Positions 17,124 to 27,435 of a stretch of DNA of 64,000 nt are shown piece by piece (position 1 is the stretch's first letter; the number at the start of each line of letters is the position of its first letter). Under the pieces are notes generated by a model that saw nothing but the letters and a program-made list of their open reading frames with translations, was not told the origin of the DNA and did no database searches. The stretch comes from Agromyces larvae (lineage in GTDB: Bacteria > Actinomycetota > Actinomycetes > Actinomycetales > Microbacteriaceae). The stretch is taken from positions 3,534,001 through 3,598,000 of the forward strand of contig NZ_CP094528.1 of the NCBI RefSeq assembly GCF_022811705.1, given 5' to 3'. Both the position numbers and the translations under genes were made by a program.

Positions 17124-19537
17124 TGCGCTGGCCTTGGGAGCGTCGGGCGCCGACGGCCGATTCGCCGTCGACGCCCGCCTCCGCTGCGGCGCCGGCGCCC
17201 GCGCCGGGCGGGTACTCTCCGGCCGGGTGGGCGTTCCTGCCGCCGCTGCAGCGTCGGATATCGGATGCCCCGCCGGCGACGCTGCGCTCGGGATGGATCG
17301 ATCGGCTGCCGACCCGCTCGCTGTCGGGCAGCGTGGCCGAGCTCACGCACCTGGTGGATGCCTCGGCCCCGGCGGGCACCGTCGCCGAGACGCCGGCGGC
17401 GCTCGGTGCGCCGGTGCAGCGGGCGATCGCGGCGGACCTCACGCTGCGCGCGCCGTATCCGCGCGTTCCGGCCCGGCGGCCGGCGGTGCAACGGCAGGCG
17501 GCGGATGCCTCGGAGCCGGCGTCGTCCGCAGCTTCCGAGCCGTTCGCCGGCGAGGAGCCCACGCCCGATGCGCCGCCGGTCGCCGATGCGGTGCCGGCCG
17601 CTTCGGCCGCTCCGGCCGTTCCGGAGGCACCCGCTGCTCCTGATCCGCCCGCCGCCCCGGATGCGCCTGCCGTTCCGGCGGCCTCGGCGGCGGGCGGCCA
17701 CCCGCCGCCCTCGATGCCGGTCGTCGCGAACACGCGCGCGGGACAGACGGACGACGCGGTGTCGGCGGACGCGTTCGAGGCCGACCCCTCCTCCGAGATC
17801 GCGGAGCCCCCGTCGGCACCGTCGATCACGCCGAGGATCGACGCCCCGAGGATCGACGCCCCGACGACCGACGCCCCGACCTTGGCGTCCTCGGCGCCGG
17901 CCTCGTCCCCGAGCCCGGGCCCGGGTGCACCGTCGCCGCTGCAGCGCAGCGTGCCGCCGTCGGCCGAGCCGCGCCGGCTCGGGCTCGGAGCCCCGCTGCC
18001 GCCGGGCACGCGGCGACCGCAGCCGGTCGTGCCGGTGCAGCGGGCCGCCGCCGCGGCGATGCCGCCGAGTGCATCGCCTGCTGGTGCGGAGCACGAGACC
18101 CCCGCACCGCCGGGTTCGGAACCGACCGCCCCCGCGGAGCCGGCGATGCCCGCGGTGTCCGCCGAGCACGACGACGCCGCCGACCCGCGGGCGGTGTCGG
18201 AGGCAGCCGCGTCCACCCCGTCGCACGGGGAGCTGCCGCTCGTGCAGCGATCGGTCGAGTCCGCCGCCGTGGAGGCGCACGGCATCGAGCCCGCGCTCGC
18301 CGAGACCCCCGGCGCCGAGACCCCCGGCGCCGAATTCCCGCCGCCCGTGACCGCTTCGGCACCGCTGCTCTCGCAGCGACGGATCGAGCCCGCGCTCGTC
18401 GCCGGCCCCGGCCCTGCCGCCGTGCAGCGAGTGGTTCCGGCGGTCGTGCTCGCGCCCGGCGCGAGCGCACCCCTCCTGTCGGGGTCGCTCGTTTCCGCTC
18501 GTCGCGGCACCGAGCGGCGACAGGCGACCCAGACAGGTTCGTCGTCCGCCGAGGCCGGGATCCCTGCACCTTCGGCTCCGCTCCAGCGGACGACGCCCGG
18601 CAGCACGTCGACCCCGCACGCCCCCCTCCCGTCGGGGTCGCTCGGTGCCGCTCCCGGCGGCGGCGAGCGGCACCGAGCGACCCCGACGGAAGGTGGCGGG
18701 GTGCGCGGTGGCTTCTCGGCGTGGGTGCAGCGGGTGTTCCGCCCCGGCTCGGCCTCGCACGGCGACGACCGTGCGCCGCAATTCGCCCGCACCGCGACGG
18801 CGATCGGCGCGGACGACGCCCCGAACGACGAGGTCGCCACCGCGGTGCCGTCGGTGCCGTCGGTGCCGACGGATGCTCCGCCCGCCTCCGAGGCGTGGAC
18901 GGGCGTCGGCACCGGGGCCGGCGCCGACCTCGGCGCGAGCGCGATGAGCATCGCATCCCGGACCGGCGGCACGTCGCCGGGGGCCTACGCCGCACCGCGC
19001 GCCGTCGCTCAGCGGACGACCGCCCCTGCCGGGTTCGCCGCCGCCGGACCGGCCGCGCCCTCCGGCCCCGGCGCATCGACCACCGCGGGCGCATCGACCG
19101 GCCCCGGTGCATCGACCACCCCCGGCCGATCCGGCACCCGAGCGCTGGGCCGACCCGAGAGCGTGCAGCGCCTGATCATCCCCGCCCCCCGCCCGGGACC
19201 GGCCCGGCCCATGCCCGTCGCGGCGGCCCCGGCCGCCTCGGCGACCACGACCGCGGACTCCGCACTCGTCGTCGACGCGTCGGCGTCCGTGCAGGGCGAG
19301 CTCGAGGCATCCGTCTCGTCGCCCGTCGTGCAGCGCGCGCAGGCGACCCCACCGACCGCCGAAGCATCCGAAGACGCCGCCGGCGAGACCACCGCCGCGC
19401 CCGGGCTGCCGGCCGCATCCGACCCGGCCGCGATCGAGACCCTCGCCGCCCGGCTGTACGGCCCGCTCGTGCGACGCCTGAAGGCCGAGCTGCTGCTCGA
19501 TCGGGAACGACGCGGCATCCGCATCGACGGAATCTAG
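17123..19537 (+). CDS. Low-complexity Pro/Ala-rich 'VQR' protein of the eCIS operon
   Basis: 804 aa, dominated by Pro, Ala, Ser, Thr and Glu and predicted disordered. About a dozen VQR/LQR tripeptides recur through it (PLQRRIS, PVQRAIA, AVQRQAA, LVQRSVE, AVQRVVP, SVQRLII and others). The folded parts are the N-terminus (MRWPWERRAP) and a conserved-looking C-terminus AARLYGPLVRRLKAELLLDR. It sits between the gp41/DUF6760 pair and the second tube gene. Function unknown to me. Its size, place and disorder would allow a tape-measure, scaffold or cargo-tether role. Two imperfect/perfect palindromes lie inside the gene at 18475-18537 and 18629-18689. Confidence 0.75.
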   Translation: MRWPWERRAPTADSPSTPASAAAPAPAPGGYSPAGWAFLPPLQRRISDAPPATLRSGWIDRLPTRSLSGSVAELTHLVDASAPAGTVAETPAALGAPVQRAIAADLTLRAPYPRVPARRPAVQRQAADASEPASSAASEPFAGEEPTPDAPPVADAVPAASAAPAVPEAPAAPDPPAAPDAPAVPAASAAGGHPPPSMPVVANTRAGQTDDAVSADAFEADPSSEIAEPPSAPSITPRIDAPRIDAPTTDAPTLASSAPASSPSPGPGAPSPLQRSVPPSAEPRRLGLGAPLPPGTRRPQPVVPVQRAAAAAMPPSASPAGAEHETPAPPGSEPTAPAEPAMPAVSAEHDDAADPRAVSEAAASTPSHGELPLVQRSVESAAVEAHGIEPALAETPGAETPGAEFPPPVTASAPLLSQRRIEPALVAGPGPAAVQRVVPAVVLAPGASAPLLSGSLVSARRGTERRQATQTGSSSAEAGIPAPSAPLQRTTPGSTSTPHAPLPSGSLGAAPGGGERHRATPTEGGGVRGGFSAWVQRVFRPGSASHGDDRAPQFARTATAIGADDAPNDEVATAVPSVPSVPTDAPPASEAWTGVGTGAGADLGASAMSIASRTGGTSPGAYAAPRAVAQRTTAPAGFAAAGPAAPSGPGASTTAGASTGPGASTTPGRSGTRALGRPESVQRLIIPAPRPGPARPMPVAAAPAASATTTADSALVVDASASVQGELEASVSSPVVQRAQATPPTAEASEDAAGETTAAPGLPAASDPAAIETLAARLYGPLVRRLKAELLLDRERRGIRIDGI
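18475..18537 (+). repeat. Imperfect palindrome within the VQR gene
   Basis: Arms cctgtcggggtcgc and gcgaccc-agacagg pair across a 63-bp element with a few mismatches. It encodes an in-frame stretch and looks like a diverged relative of the palindrome at 18629-18689 (both contain ctgtc/ccgtc-ggggtcgctcg). Confidence 0.7.
18629..18689 (+). repeat. Perfect 24-bp-arm palindrome within the VQR gene
   Basis: Arm 18629-18652 is the exact reverse complement of arm 18666-18689, with a 13-base GC-rich loop. It begins ccgtcggggtcgctcgg. The reading frame passes through. Such a long perfect inverted repeat is unexpected in coding DNA and suggests insertion of a small palindromic mobile repeat. Confidence 0.9.
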
Positions 19538-19550
19538 GAGGGGAGGCGCG

Positions 19551-19979
19551 ATGATCGAGGACACGAAGATCGCCGTCGGCGTCAGGTACGTCGTGAAGAT
19601 CGACGGCGAGCAGCTCGGCGAGTTCTCCAGCTGCGACGGCCTCGGCGTCGAGGTCGTCATGGAGACCCGCGAAGAGGGCGGCAACAACAGCTTCGTCTGG
19701 CAGCTGCCCACCCGGCTGAAGTTCCCGAACGTGAAGCTGTCGCGACCGGTCGGAGCCGGCACCTCGCAGCCGATCCTCGCGTGGATCTCGAACGCGCCCG
19801 GCATCACGCCGAGCACAGCCGTGATCGAGGCGAAGAACACGTTCGGCGACAAGATCGCCGCGTGGAAGCTGTCGGAGGTCGTCCCCGTGCGATGGAGCGG
19901 CCCCTCGCTCACCCCCGACCAGCCGAAGGTGCTCACCGAGACCCTCGAACTCGCCCACCACGGCATCAGCGGCGAATAG
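19551..19979 (+). CDS. Second tube/baseplate-proximal tube protein (Afp5-like)
   Basis: 142 aa gp19-family protein: VGVRYVVKIDGEQLGEFSSC, then DGLGVEVVMETREEGGNNSF and LKFPNVKLSRPVG. This subfamily differs from the main tube protein and usually forms the first ring joining tube to baseplate. AGGAGGGGAGG lies just upstream of the ATG. It is followed after 14 bases by the LysM protein, the usual afp5-afp7 arrangement. Confidence 0.92.
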   Translation: MIEDTKIAVGVRYVVKIDGEQLGEFSSCDGLGVEVVMETREEGGNNSFVWQLPTRLKFPNVKLSRPVGAGTSQPILAWISNAPGITPSTAVIEAKNTFGDKIAAWKLSEVVPVRWSGPSLTPDQPKVLTETLELAHHGISGE

Positions 19980-19993
19980 GGGAGGAGCGAGCC

Positions 19994-20758
19994 ATGCCCG
20001 TCACCAAGACCGACACCTCGAGCGCGAGCCTCACCCACGCGTCGCTCGAACTGCTCGAACCCGGCAAGACGCCCGGTGTGCCCGGGCCGAAGATCGGCGA
20101 GATCAAGTTCCAGATGAACCCGAAAGAGCTCACGATGTCGAAGTCGGCGAGCTGGAAGGTCGAGAAGCAGAAGAAGGCGTCCTCGGCGCCGCCCGCCACC
20201 TACCAGGGGCCCGACCCGCAGAAGCTGTCGGTCGAGCTGTTCCTCGACGACACCCGGGGCGGCAGCGGCGACAGCGTCGTCACCCGCGTCGAGAAGCTGT
20301 TCCAGGCGTGCGCGCCGACGAAGGATTCGCAGCGCGGCGACACTCCCTCGCCGCCCTGGGTGCGATTCAGCTGGGGCGTGCTCGCCGGATTCGTCGGATA
20401 CATCAAGTCGGTGTCGGCGAAGTACACCGTGTTCTCGCCGACCGGCACGCCGCTGCGCGCGGTGTGCACGGTCGCGCTGGAGGAGATCGCCGAGGAGGCC
20501 GGCAAGCAGAACCCCACCTCGGGCGGCCTCAAGCCGCGCCGGCTGCACGTGGTGCGCGAGGGCGACACGCTCGCCGGCATCGCCTACCGCGAGTACGGCA
20601 ACGCGGCCCTGTGGCGGCAGGTCGCCGAGGTGAACGGCATCGACGATCCGATCCGACTGGCACCGGGGCGCAGCGTGTTCCTGCCGTCGGGCGACGAGCT
20701 CGCCGGCCCGGCCGGGCGCGCGACAGCGAGGGCGGAGGTGGCCCGTGTCGTCCGTTGA
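19994..20758 (+). CDS. LysM-containing baseplate protein (Afp7/gp53-like)
   Basis: 254 aa. The N-terminal CIS tube-binding domain includes IGEIKFQMNPKELTMSKSAS and the LSVELFLDDT segment. A C-terminal LysM domain (about 180-230) reads LHVVREGDTLAGIAYREYGN and ends with LAPGRSVFLP. In eCIS baseplates the LysM protein clamps the first tube ring to the spike. An AGGAG site precedes the ATG. The last 14 bases overlap the start of the spike gene. Confidence 0.92.
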   Translation: MPVTKTDTSSASLTHASLELLEPGKTPGVPGPKIGEIKFQMNPKELTMSKSASWKVEKQKKASSAPPATYQGPDPQKLSVELFLDDTRGGSGDSVVTRVEKLFQACAPTKDSQRGDTPSPPWVRFSWGVLAGFVGYIKSVSAKYTVFSPTGTPLRAVCTVALEEIAEEAGKQNPTSGGLKPRRLHVVREGDTLAGIAYREYGNAALWRQVAEVNGIDDPIRLAPGRSVFLPSGDELAGPAGRATARAEVARVVR

Positions 20759-22562
20759 CACCTACACCAGCCTGCTGCTCGTCTCGATCGACGGGCGGCC
20801 GCTGCCCGCCACGGTGGCGACATCGCTCATCATGAGCCGCATCACCGACGCGGCGAACCTGCCCGACTCGTTCGAGCTCGAGTTCACCGATCCGGCGGGC
20901 ACGGTGCTCACCGATGCCGGCGTGAAGATCGGGTCATCCGTCGTGCTCACCGTGTCAGAGAACGGGCCGCAGCCGCCTGCGAAGCTGCTCGACGGCGAGG
21001 TGACCGCCCTCGATCGCGAAGACCTCGCGGGCGTGCTGCGCACCCGGGTGCGGGGCCTCGATCGGTCGCACCGACTGTTCCGAGGGCGCCGGGTCGCGGC
21101 GTACCTCGACAAGTCGGCGGGCGACATCGTGCGCGAGGTCGCGCAGCGCGCCCAGGTGCCGGTCTCGCGCATCGAGGCGCCCGCGGCCGTGCTGAAGCAC
21201 GTCACGCAGGACAACATCAGCGATTGGGTGTTCCTGAAGCGCATCGCGGATGCCACGGGCTGCACGTTCACCGTGGGCGAGCAGGGTCTCGTGTTCGCGC
21301 CGCCGACCCGGGCGGGCGACGCGCCGGCGGGCGCCGAGTCGGCGCGCGACGACCCCGTGGTGATCGAGCACGGCATGAACACGCTCGCACTGCGCGCGAC
21401 CGTGACCTCGGCGAGTCAGGTGCCGCAGGTCGAGGTGCGGGGGTGGGACCCGGTGCGCAAGGAAGCCGTCGTGTCGACGGCGCCCGCGAAGACGACGGTG
21501 GTCGAGCTGCCCACGGTCACCCCCGAGAAGGTGGCCGGCACGTTCCGCGGGCCGACCTACCTGGCGCCCGACGGCGACGGGCAGGCCGCCAACCAGGATC
21601 GTCTCGCCAAGGCGGTCGCCGACCGGATCGCGGGCGGCTTCGCCGAGATCGAGGCGACCGTGCGCGGCAGCGCCAAACTGCGCAGCGGCACCGCGGTGGC
21701 GTTGAAGGGGTTCGGCGCACCGTTCGACGGCCGGTACACGACGACCGAGGCGGTGCACGAGTTCTCGCCCGAGGTCGGCTACACGACCACGCTCGTCGTC
21801 AGCAACGCCAGCGACCGTTCGCTGTACGGCGTCGCGAACGGCGGCTGGGCGGCGGGCGAGAGCGCCCGCATGCCGGGCGTGGTGTCGGCGCTCGTGAGCG
21901 ACATCCGCGATCCCGACGCGCAGGGCCGGGTGAAGCTCACCTTCCCCTACCTGTCCGCCGAGTACGTCAGCGGGTGGGCGCGCACGGTGCAGGTCGGCGC
22001 CGCCCGCGACCGTGGGGCGATCGTGCTGCCCGAGGTCGGCGACGAGGTGCTCGTCGCCTTCGAGGGCGGCCGCTTCGATCGGCCCTACGTGGTCGGCGGG
22101 CTGTTCAACGGCAAGGACACGCCCATCGACGGCTGGGGGGCGGTGCAGAAGAACGGCGAGGTCATCCGCCGCTCGTTCACCTCGCGCACCGGCATGGAGG
22201 TGGTCTTCAGCGAGGAGTCGGGCAAGGAGAAGCTCGAGGTGTCCACGAACTCGCGGGCGCAGCGCGTGACGCTGCTGCAGTCGGACAAGGGCATCGAGAT
22301 CGTCTCGGAGGGGCCGGTCACGGTCACCGCCAAGCAGGATGCGACGGTGAAGGCCGACCAGGGCGCGCTGAAGCTGTCCGCCTCGTCGATCGAGGTGAAG
22401 GCGACGGGCGGCGTCACCATCGAGGGCGCGACGCTCTCGATGAAGAGCAACGGCACCGCCGAACTGCAGGGCGCGAGCGTGGCCGTGAAGGGGCAGGCGT
22501 CGGCCGAGCTGTCGGCGTCGGGCCCCACGACCGTGCGCGGCGCGATCGTGAACATCAACTGA
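20745..22562 (+). CDS. VgrG/gp27-gp5-like central spike protein (Afp8-like)
   Basis: 605 aa from a GTG inside the end of the LysM gene. The gp27-like hub occupies about 1-370 (SFELEFTDPAGTVLTDAGV..., RGRRVAAYLDKSAGDIVREV). The gp5 OB-fold region follows (MPGVVSALVSDIRDPDAQGR, GDEVLVAFEGGRFDRPYVVG, LFNGKDTP). The C-terminal region is a repetitive beta-helix needle (VTVTAKQDATVKADQGAL...). The trimer forms the spike that the PAAR protein tips. No lysozyme or effector domain is fused. An antisense open frame on the minus strand is not a gene. Confidence 0.94.
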   Translation: MSSVDTYTSLLLVSIDGRPLPATVATSLIMSRITDAANLPDSFELEFTDPAGTVLTDAGVKIGSSVVLTVSENGPQPPAKLLDGEVTALDREDLAGVLRTRVRGLDRSHRLFRGRRVAAYLDKSAGDIVREVAQRAQVPVSRIEAPAAVLKHVTQDNISDWVFLKRIADATGCTFTVGEQGLVFAPPTRAGDAPAGAESARDDPVVIEHGMNTLALRATVTSASQVPQVEVRGWDPVRKEAVVSTAPAKTTVVELPTVTPEKVAGTFRGPTYLAPDGDGQAANQDRLAKAVADRIAGGFAEIEATVRGSAKLRSGTAVALKGFGAPFDGRYTTTEAVHEFSPEVGYTTTLVVSNASDRSLYGVANGGWAAGESARMPGVVSALVSDIRDPDAQGRVKLTFPYLSAEYVSGWARTVQVGAARDRGAIVLPEVGDEVLVAFEGGRFDRPYVVGGLFNGKDTPIDGWGAVQKNGEVIRRSFTSRTGMEVVFSEESGKEKLEVSTNSRAQRVTLLQSDKGIEIVSEGPVTVTAKQDATVKADQGALKLSASSIEVKATGGVTIEGATLSMKSNGTAELQGASVAVKGQASAELSASGPTTVRGAIVNIN

Positions 22563-22578
22563 GTCGGGAGGGCGACGG

Positions 22579-23052
22579 ATGGCACGTGAGTTCGTGGGGC
22601 GCGGTTGGGCGTTCCCGGTGCACGCCGACGCGACGGGCGGCATCGCGCTGACCAGCGACGAGCGCGAGATCGAGGAGAGCATCCGGCTCATCCTGGCGAC
22701 CGCGCCCGGCGAGCGGCCGATGCGGCCCGAGTTCGGCTGCGCGGTGCACGACTACGTGTTCGCCCCGGCGGACGCGTCGACCGCGGGGGCGATCGGCGCC
22801 GCGGTGCGGGCCGCCCTGCGGTTCTGGGAGCCGCGCATCGAACTCGACCGGGTCTCGGTGTCGCTCGAGGCCGCGCACGACGGGGTGCTGCTGATCGACG
22901 TGGGCTACACCATCCTCGGCACGAACGACCCGCGCAACCTCGTCTTCCCGTTCTACGTCATCCCGCAGGAGGCCGCGGACTCGTCGGCCGGGTCATCCTC
23001 GCCGTCGTCCTCGCCGGGCGCGCTCGGCGACCAGCCAGGAGGAGCATCATGA
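22579..23052 (+). CDS. gp25-like baseplate wedge protein (Afp9-like)
   Basis: 157 aa. The GPW/gp25 signature is clear: REIEESIRLILATAPGERPM followed by RPEFGCAVHDYVF. gp25 is the lysozyme-like-fold wedge subunit that nucleates sheath assembly. A Ser/Pro-rich tail follows about residue 130. GGGAGGGCGAC lies before the ATG. Its stop overlaps the next start (ATGA). Confidence 0.94.
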   Translation: MAREFVGRGWAFPVHADATGGIALTSDEREIEESIRLILATAPGERPMRPEFGCAVHDYVFAPADASTAGAIGAAVRAALRFWEPRIELDRVSVSLEAAHDGVLLIDVGYTILGTNDPRNLVFPFYVIPQEAADSSAGSSSPSSSPGALGDQPGGAS

Positions 23053-24998
23053 CCCTGCCCGCACCGAACCTCGACGACCGCCGCTTCCAGGACCTCGTCG
23101 ACGACGCGAAGCGGCTCATCGCGCTGCGCTGCCCCGAGTGGAGCGACCACAACGTGTCCGACCCGGGCGTCACCCTCATCGAGGCGTTCGCGTTCATGAC
23201 CGACGAACTGCTGTACCGCCTGAATCGGGTGCCCGATCGGCTCTACCTCGCGTTCCTCGACCTGCTCGGGGTGTCGCTGTTCCCACCGACGGATGCCTCG
23301 GTCGACGTCGTGTTCTGGCTCGCCGCGCCGCGCGAGGAGTCGGTGACCGTGCCCGCCCGTGCCGAGGTCGGCACCCCGCGCACCGAGCGGGTCGAGCCGA
23401 TCGTGTTCACCACCGTCGCCGACCTCGAGATCCCGCCGCGATCGCTCGCCCTCATCGGCACCCAGCCCGAGGGCGGCGACCCGTGGGTGCGCGACCCCCG
23501 CCTCGGCGGCGAGACGATCGACGCATTCCAGAAGACGCCCGTGATCGGCGACGCCCTGCTGTTCGGCCTCGACCAGCCCGCGCCCGGCCTCGCGATCTCG
23601 CTGCGGCTCGACTGCGCGGTGCGCGGCGTCGGCGTCGACCCGCTCGACCCGCCGATCGTGTGGGAGGCGTGGACGGGCGACGGATGGAGCCCCTGCGACG
23701 TGGTGAGCGACGAGACCGGCGGGCTCAACAAGGCGGGTGACGTCGTGGTCATCGTGCCGCGCGGGCACGTGGCATCCAGCCTCGCGAACGAGCGCGCCGG
23801 ATGGCTGCGCACCCGGCTGGTGGAGCGAGAGGCCGATGTGCCGACCTACAGCGCCTCGCCGCTCGTGCGCGCCGCCGAAGCCGCGACCGTCGGCGGCGTG
23901 ACCACCGCGATCCACGCGGAGACGGTGGACGACGAGATCCTCGGCCTGTCCGAGGGGGTGCCCGGGCAGGAGTTCGCACTCGCCGTGCGACCCGTCATCG
24001 ACGACGGCTCGCCGTTCACCGTCGAGGTCGGCGCCGGCCCTGGGTGGGAGGAGTGGATCGAGGTCGACGACTTCGCCGACCAGGCGCCCGACGCGAGGGT
24101 CGTGCGGGTCGACCGCACCCGGGGCATGGTGACGTTCCCGCCGGCGGTGCGCGAGGCCGACGGCTCGCTGCGCGGATTCGGGGCGGTGCCCGCGAAGGGC
24201 GCCCCGCTGCGCGTTCGCCGGTACCGCGTCGGCGGCGGCGCCCGCGGCAACGTGGCGCCCGGCGCCCTGTCGGTGCTGCGCACCACCGTGCCGTTCGTGC
24301 GCGGCGCCGAGAACCGGGTGGCCGCCCACGACGGCGTCGACGGCGAGACCGTCGAGGAGGCGAAGGCCCGCGGGCCCCTGTCGCTGCGCACCCTCGACCG
24401 GGCGGTGACCCTCGAGGACTACGAGCAGCTCGCCAAGCGCGCCGCGCCCGGCGTCGCGCGGGTTCGGGCGGTCGCCGCGACCGGTTCCGGTTCGGATCAG
24501 GGCGTGCGCGTGCTCGTCGTGCCGTCGGCCGCGCTCGGCGACGACGGTCGGGTCGAGTTCGCTGACCTCATCCCGTCGGAGGAGGTGCTGCGCCTCATCG
24601 CCGACGACCTCGAGACCCGCCGCACGGTCGGCGCTCGCGTCGCGATCGAGCCGCCGCTGTACCAGGGCATCACGATCGTGGCGAAGCTCGTCGCCCGCCC
24701 GCGCGTCGCCGTCGAACCGCTGCGGCAGCAGGCGGTGCAGGCGCTGTACCGCTACTTCGACGCCGCGCACGGCGGCGCCGACGGCACCGGATGGCCGTTC
24801 GGCCGGCCGGTGCTCGCGGGCGAGGTGTACGCGGTGCTGCAGTCGCTGCCCGGCACCGAACTCGTCGACGAGGTGCTGCTGTTCGCCGCCGACCCCGTCA
24901 CGGGCAAGCGTGGTGAACCCGTGCAACGCATCGATCTCGAACCCGACGCCCTCGTATTCGGGTTCGAGCACCGGGTGCGCGTGACGGCGGGGGTGTGA
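23049..24998 (+). CDS. gp6/J-like baseplate wedge protein (Afp11-like)
   Basis: 649 aa. It opens with DDRRFQDLVDDAKRLIALRC and PEWSDHNVSDPGVTLIEAFA, which is characteristic of Afp11/putative baseplate assembly proteins. The C-terminal half carries the J-like core (LRTLDRAVTLEDYEQLAKRA, APGVARVRAV). The wedge subunit encircles the spike hub. It is coupled to gp25 by an ATGA overlap and to the next gene by a one-base gap. Confidence 0.93.
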   Translation: MTLPAPNLDDRRFQDLVDDAKRLIALRCPEWSDHNVSDPGVTLIEAFAFMTDELLYRLNRVPDRLYLAFLDLLGVSLFPPTDASVDVVFWLAAPREESVTVPARAEVGTPRTERVEPIVFTTVADLEIPPRSLALIGTQPEGGDPWVRDPRLGGETIDAFQKTPVIGDALLFGLDQPAPGLAISLRLDCAVRGVGVDPLDPPIVWEAWTGDGWSPCDVVSDETGGLNKAGDVVVIVPRGHVASSLANERAGWLRTRLVEREADVPTYSASPLVRAAEAATVGGVTTAIHAETVDDEILGLSEGVPGQEFALAVRPVIDDGSPFTVEVGAGPGWEEWIEVDDFADQAPDARVVRVDRTRGMVTFPPAVREADGSLRGFGAVPAKGAPLRVRRYRVGGGARGNVAPGALSVLRTTVPFVRGAENRVAAHDGVDGETVEEAKARGPLSLRTLDRAVTLEDYEQLAKRAAPGVARVRAVAATGSGSDQGVRVLVVPSAALGDDGRVEFADLIPSEEVLRLIADDLETRRTVGARVAIEPPLYQGITIVAKLVARPRVAVEPLRQQAVQALYRYFDAAHGGADGTGWPFGRPVLAGEVYAVLQSLPGTELVDEVLLFAADPVTGKRGEPVQRIDLEPDALVFGFEHRVRVTAGV

Positions 24999-24999
24999 C

Positions 25000-25598
25000 G
25001 TGCGCGGACTGGTGAAGGATCTCGCGAACCCGGCGCCGTACGGGTCGCGGCTGCCGGCAGTGCTGCAGGACGACGAGTTCCTGCAGCGGTTCCTGCTCGG
25101 CTTCGACGCCGCGATCGCGCCGGTGTTCTCGACGCTCGACAACCTGGAGTGGTACGTGCGGCCCGGCACGACGCCGGCCGATTTCCTCGACTGGCTCGGG
25201 TCGTGGGTCGACGTCGAGCTCGACGAGGAGTGGACGGTCGAGCACCGGCGGCGCGTCGTCGCCGAGGTCGCGGGCCTCCACCGGATGGCCGGCACCGTGC
25301 GCGGCGTGCTCGAGACGATGCAGCTCATCGCCGGGCCCGACGCGACCGTCGAACTCACCGAGACGGGCGGCACGTCGTGGTCGTCGACGGCGCACGGCGA
25401 GCTGCCCGGTACGCCCGGCGCGGTGGTGCGCGTGCGCGTGCGGATGCCCAAGGGCGCCGCGAGTCGAGCCGACTCGCGCGGGGCCGCGAAACGCGACCCC
25501 GCCCAGGTGCTGCACCAGAAACTCGAACGCGCCGCGCGGCGCGTGATGCCTGCGCACGTGCGGTGCGAGATCGAGGTCGTCGAGGCGGGAGGCGCGGC

Positions 25599-25602
<4 letters not shown>
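25000..25602 (+). CDS. gp7/I-like tail protein (Afp12-like baseplate wedge)
   Basis: 200 aa from a GTG one base after the previous stop. The tail protein I/Afp12 pattern is visible: [20 protein letters not shown], then [19 protein letters not shown] and [18 protein letters not shown]. In most eCIS, Afp12 is longer and fused; this short version is the common actinobacterial form. Its stop overlaps the start of the zinc-ribbon gene. Confidence 0.88.
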
Positions 25603-27344
<1,742 letters not shown>

Positions 27345-27435
27345 GGCAGCTCTGCGTGATGGAGCCGCACCCGGGCGGCGCTCGGTCGCGCAACGTGACT
27401 CCATTCATCGGGTGCGCGGGTGGGCCGCGGTGCGG

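Noticed and set aside
17123..19537. Extensin or collagen-like secreted protein
   Set aside because: Pro/Ala bias gives that impression, but there is no signal peptide and the gene is locked into the eCIS operon by overlaps.
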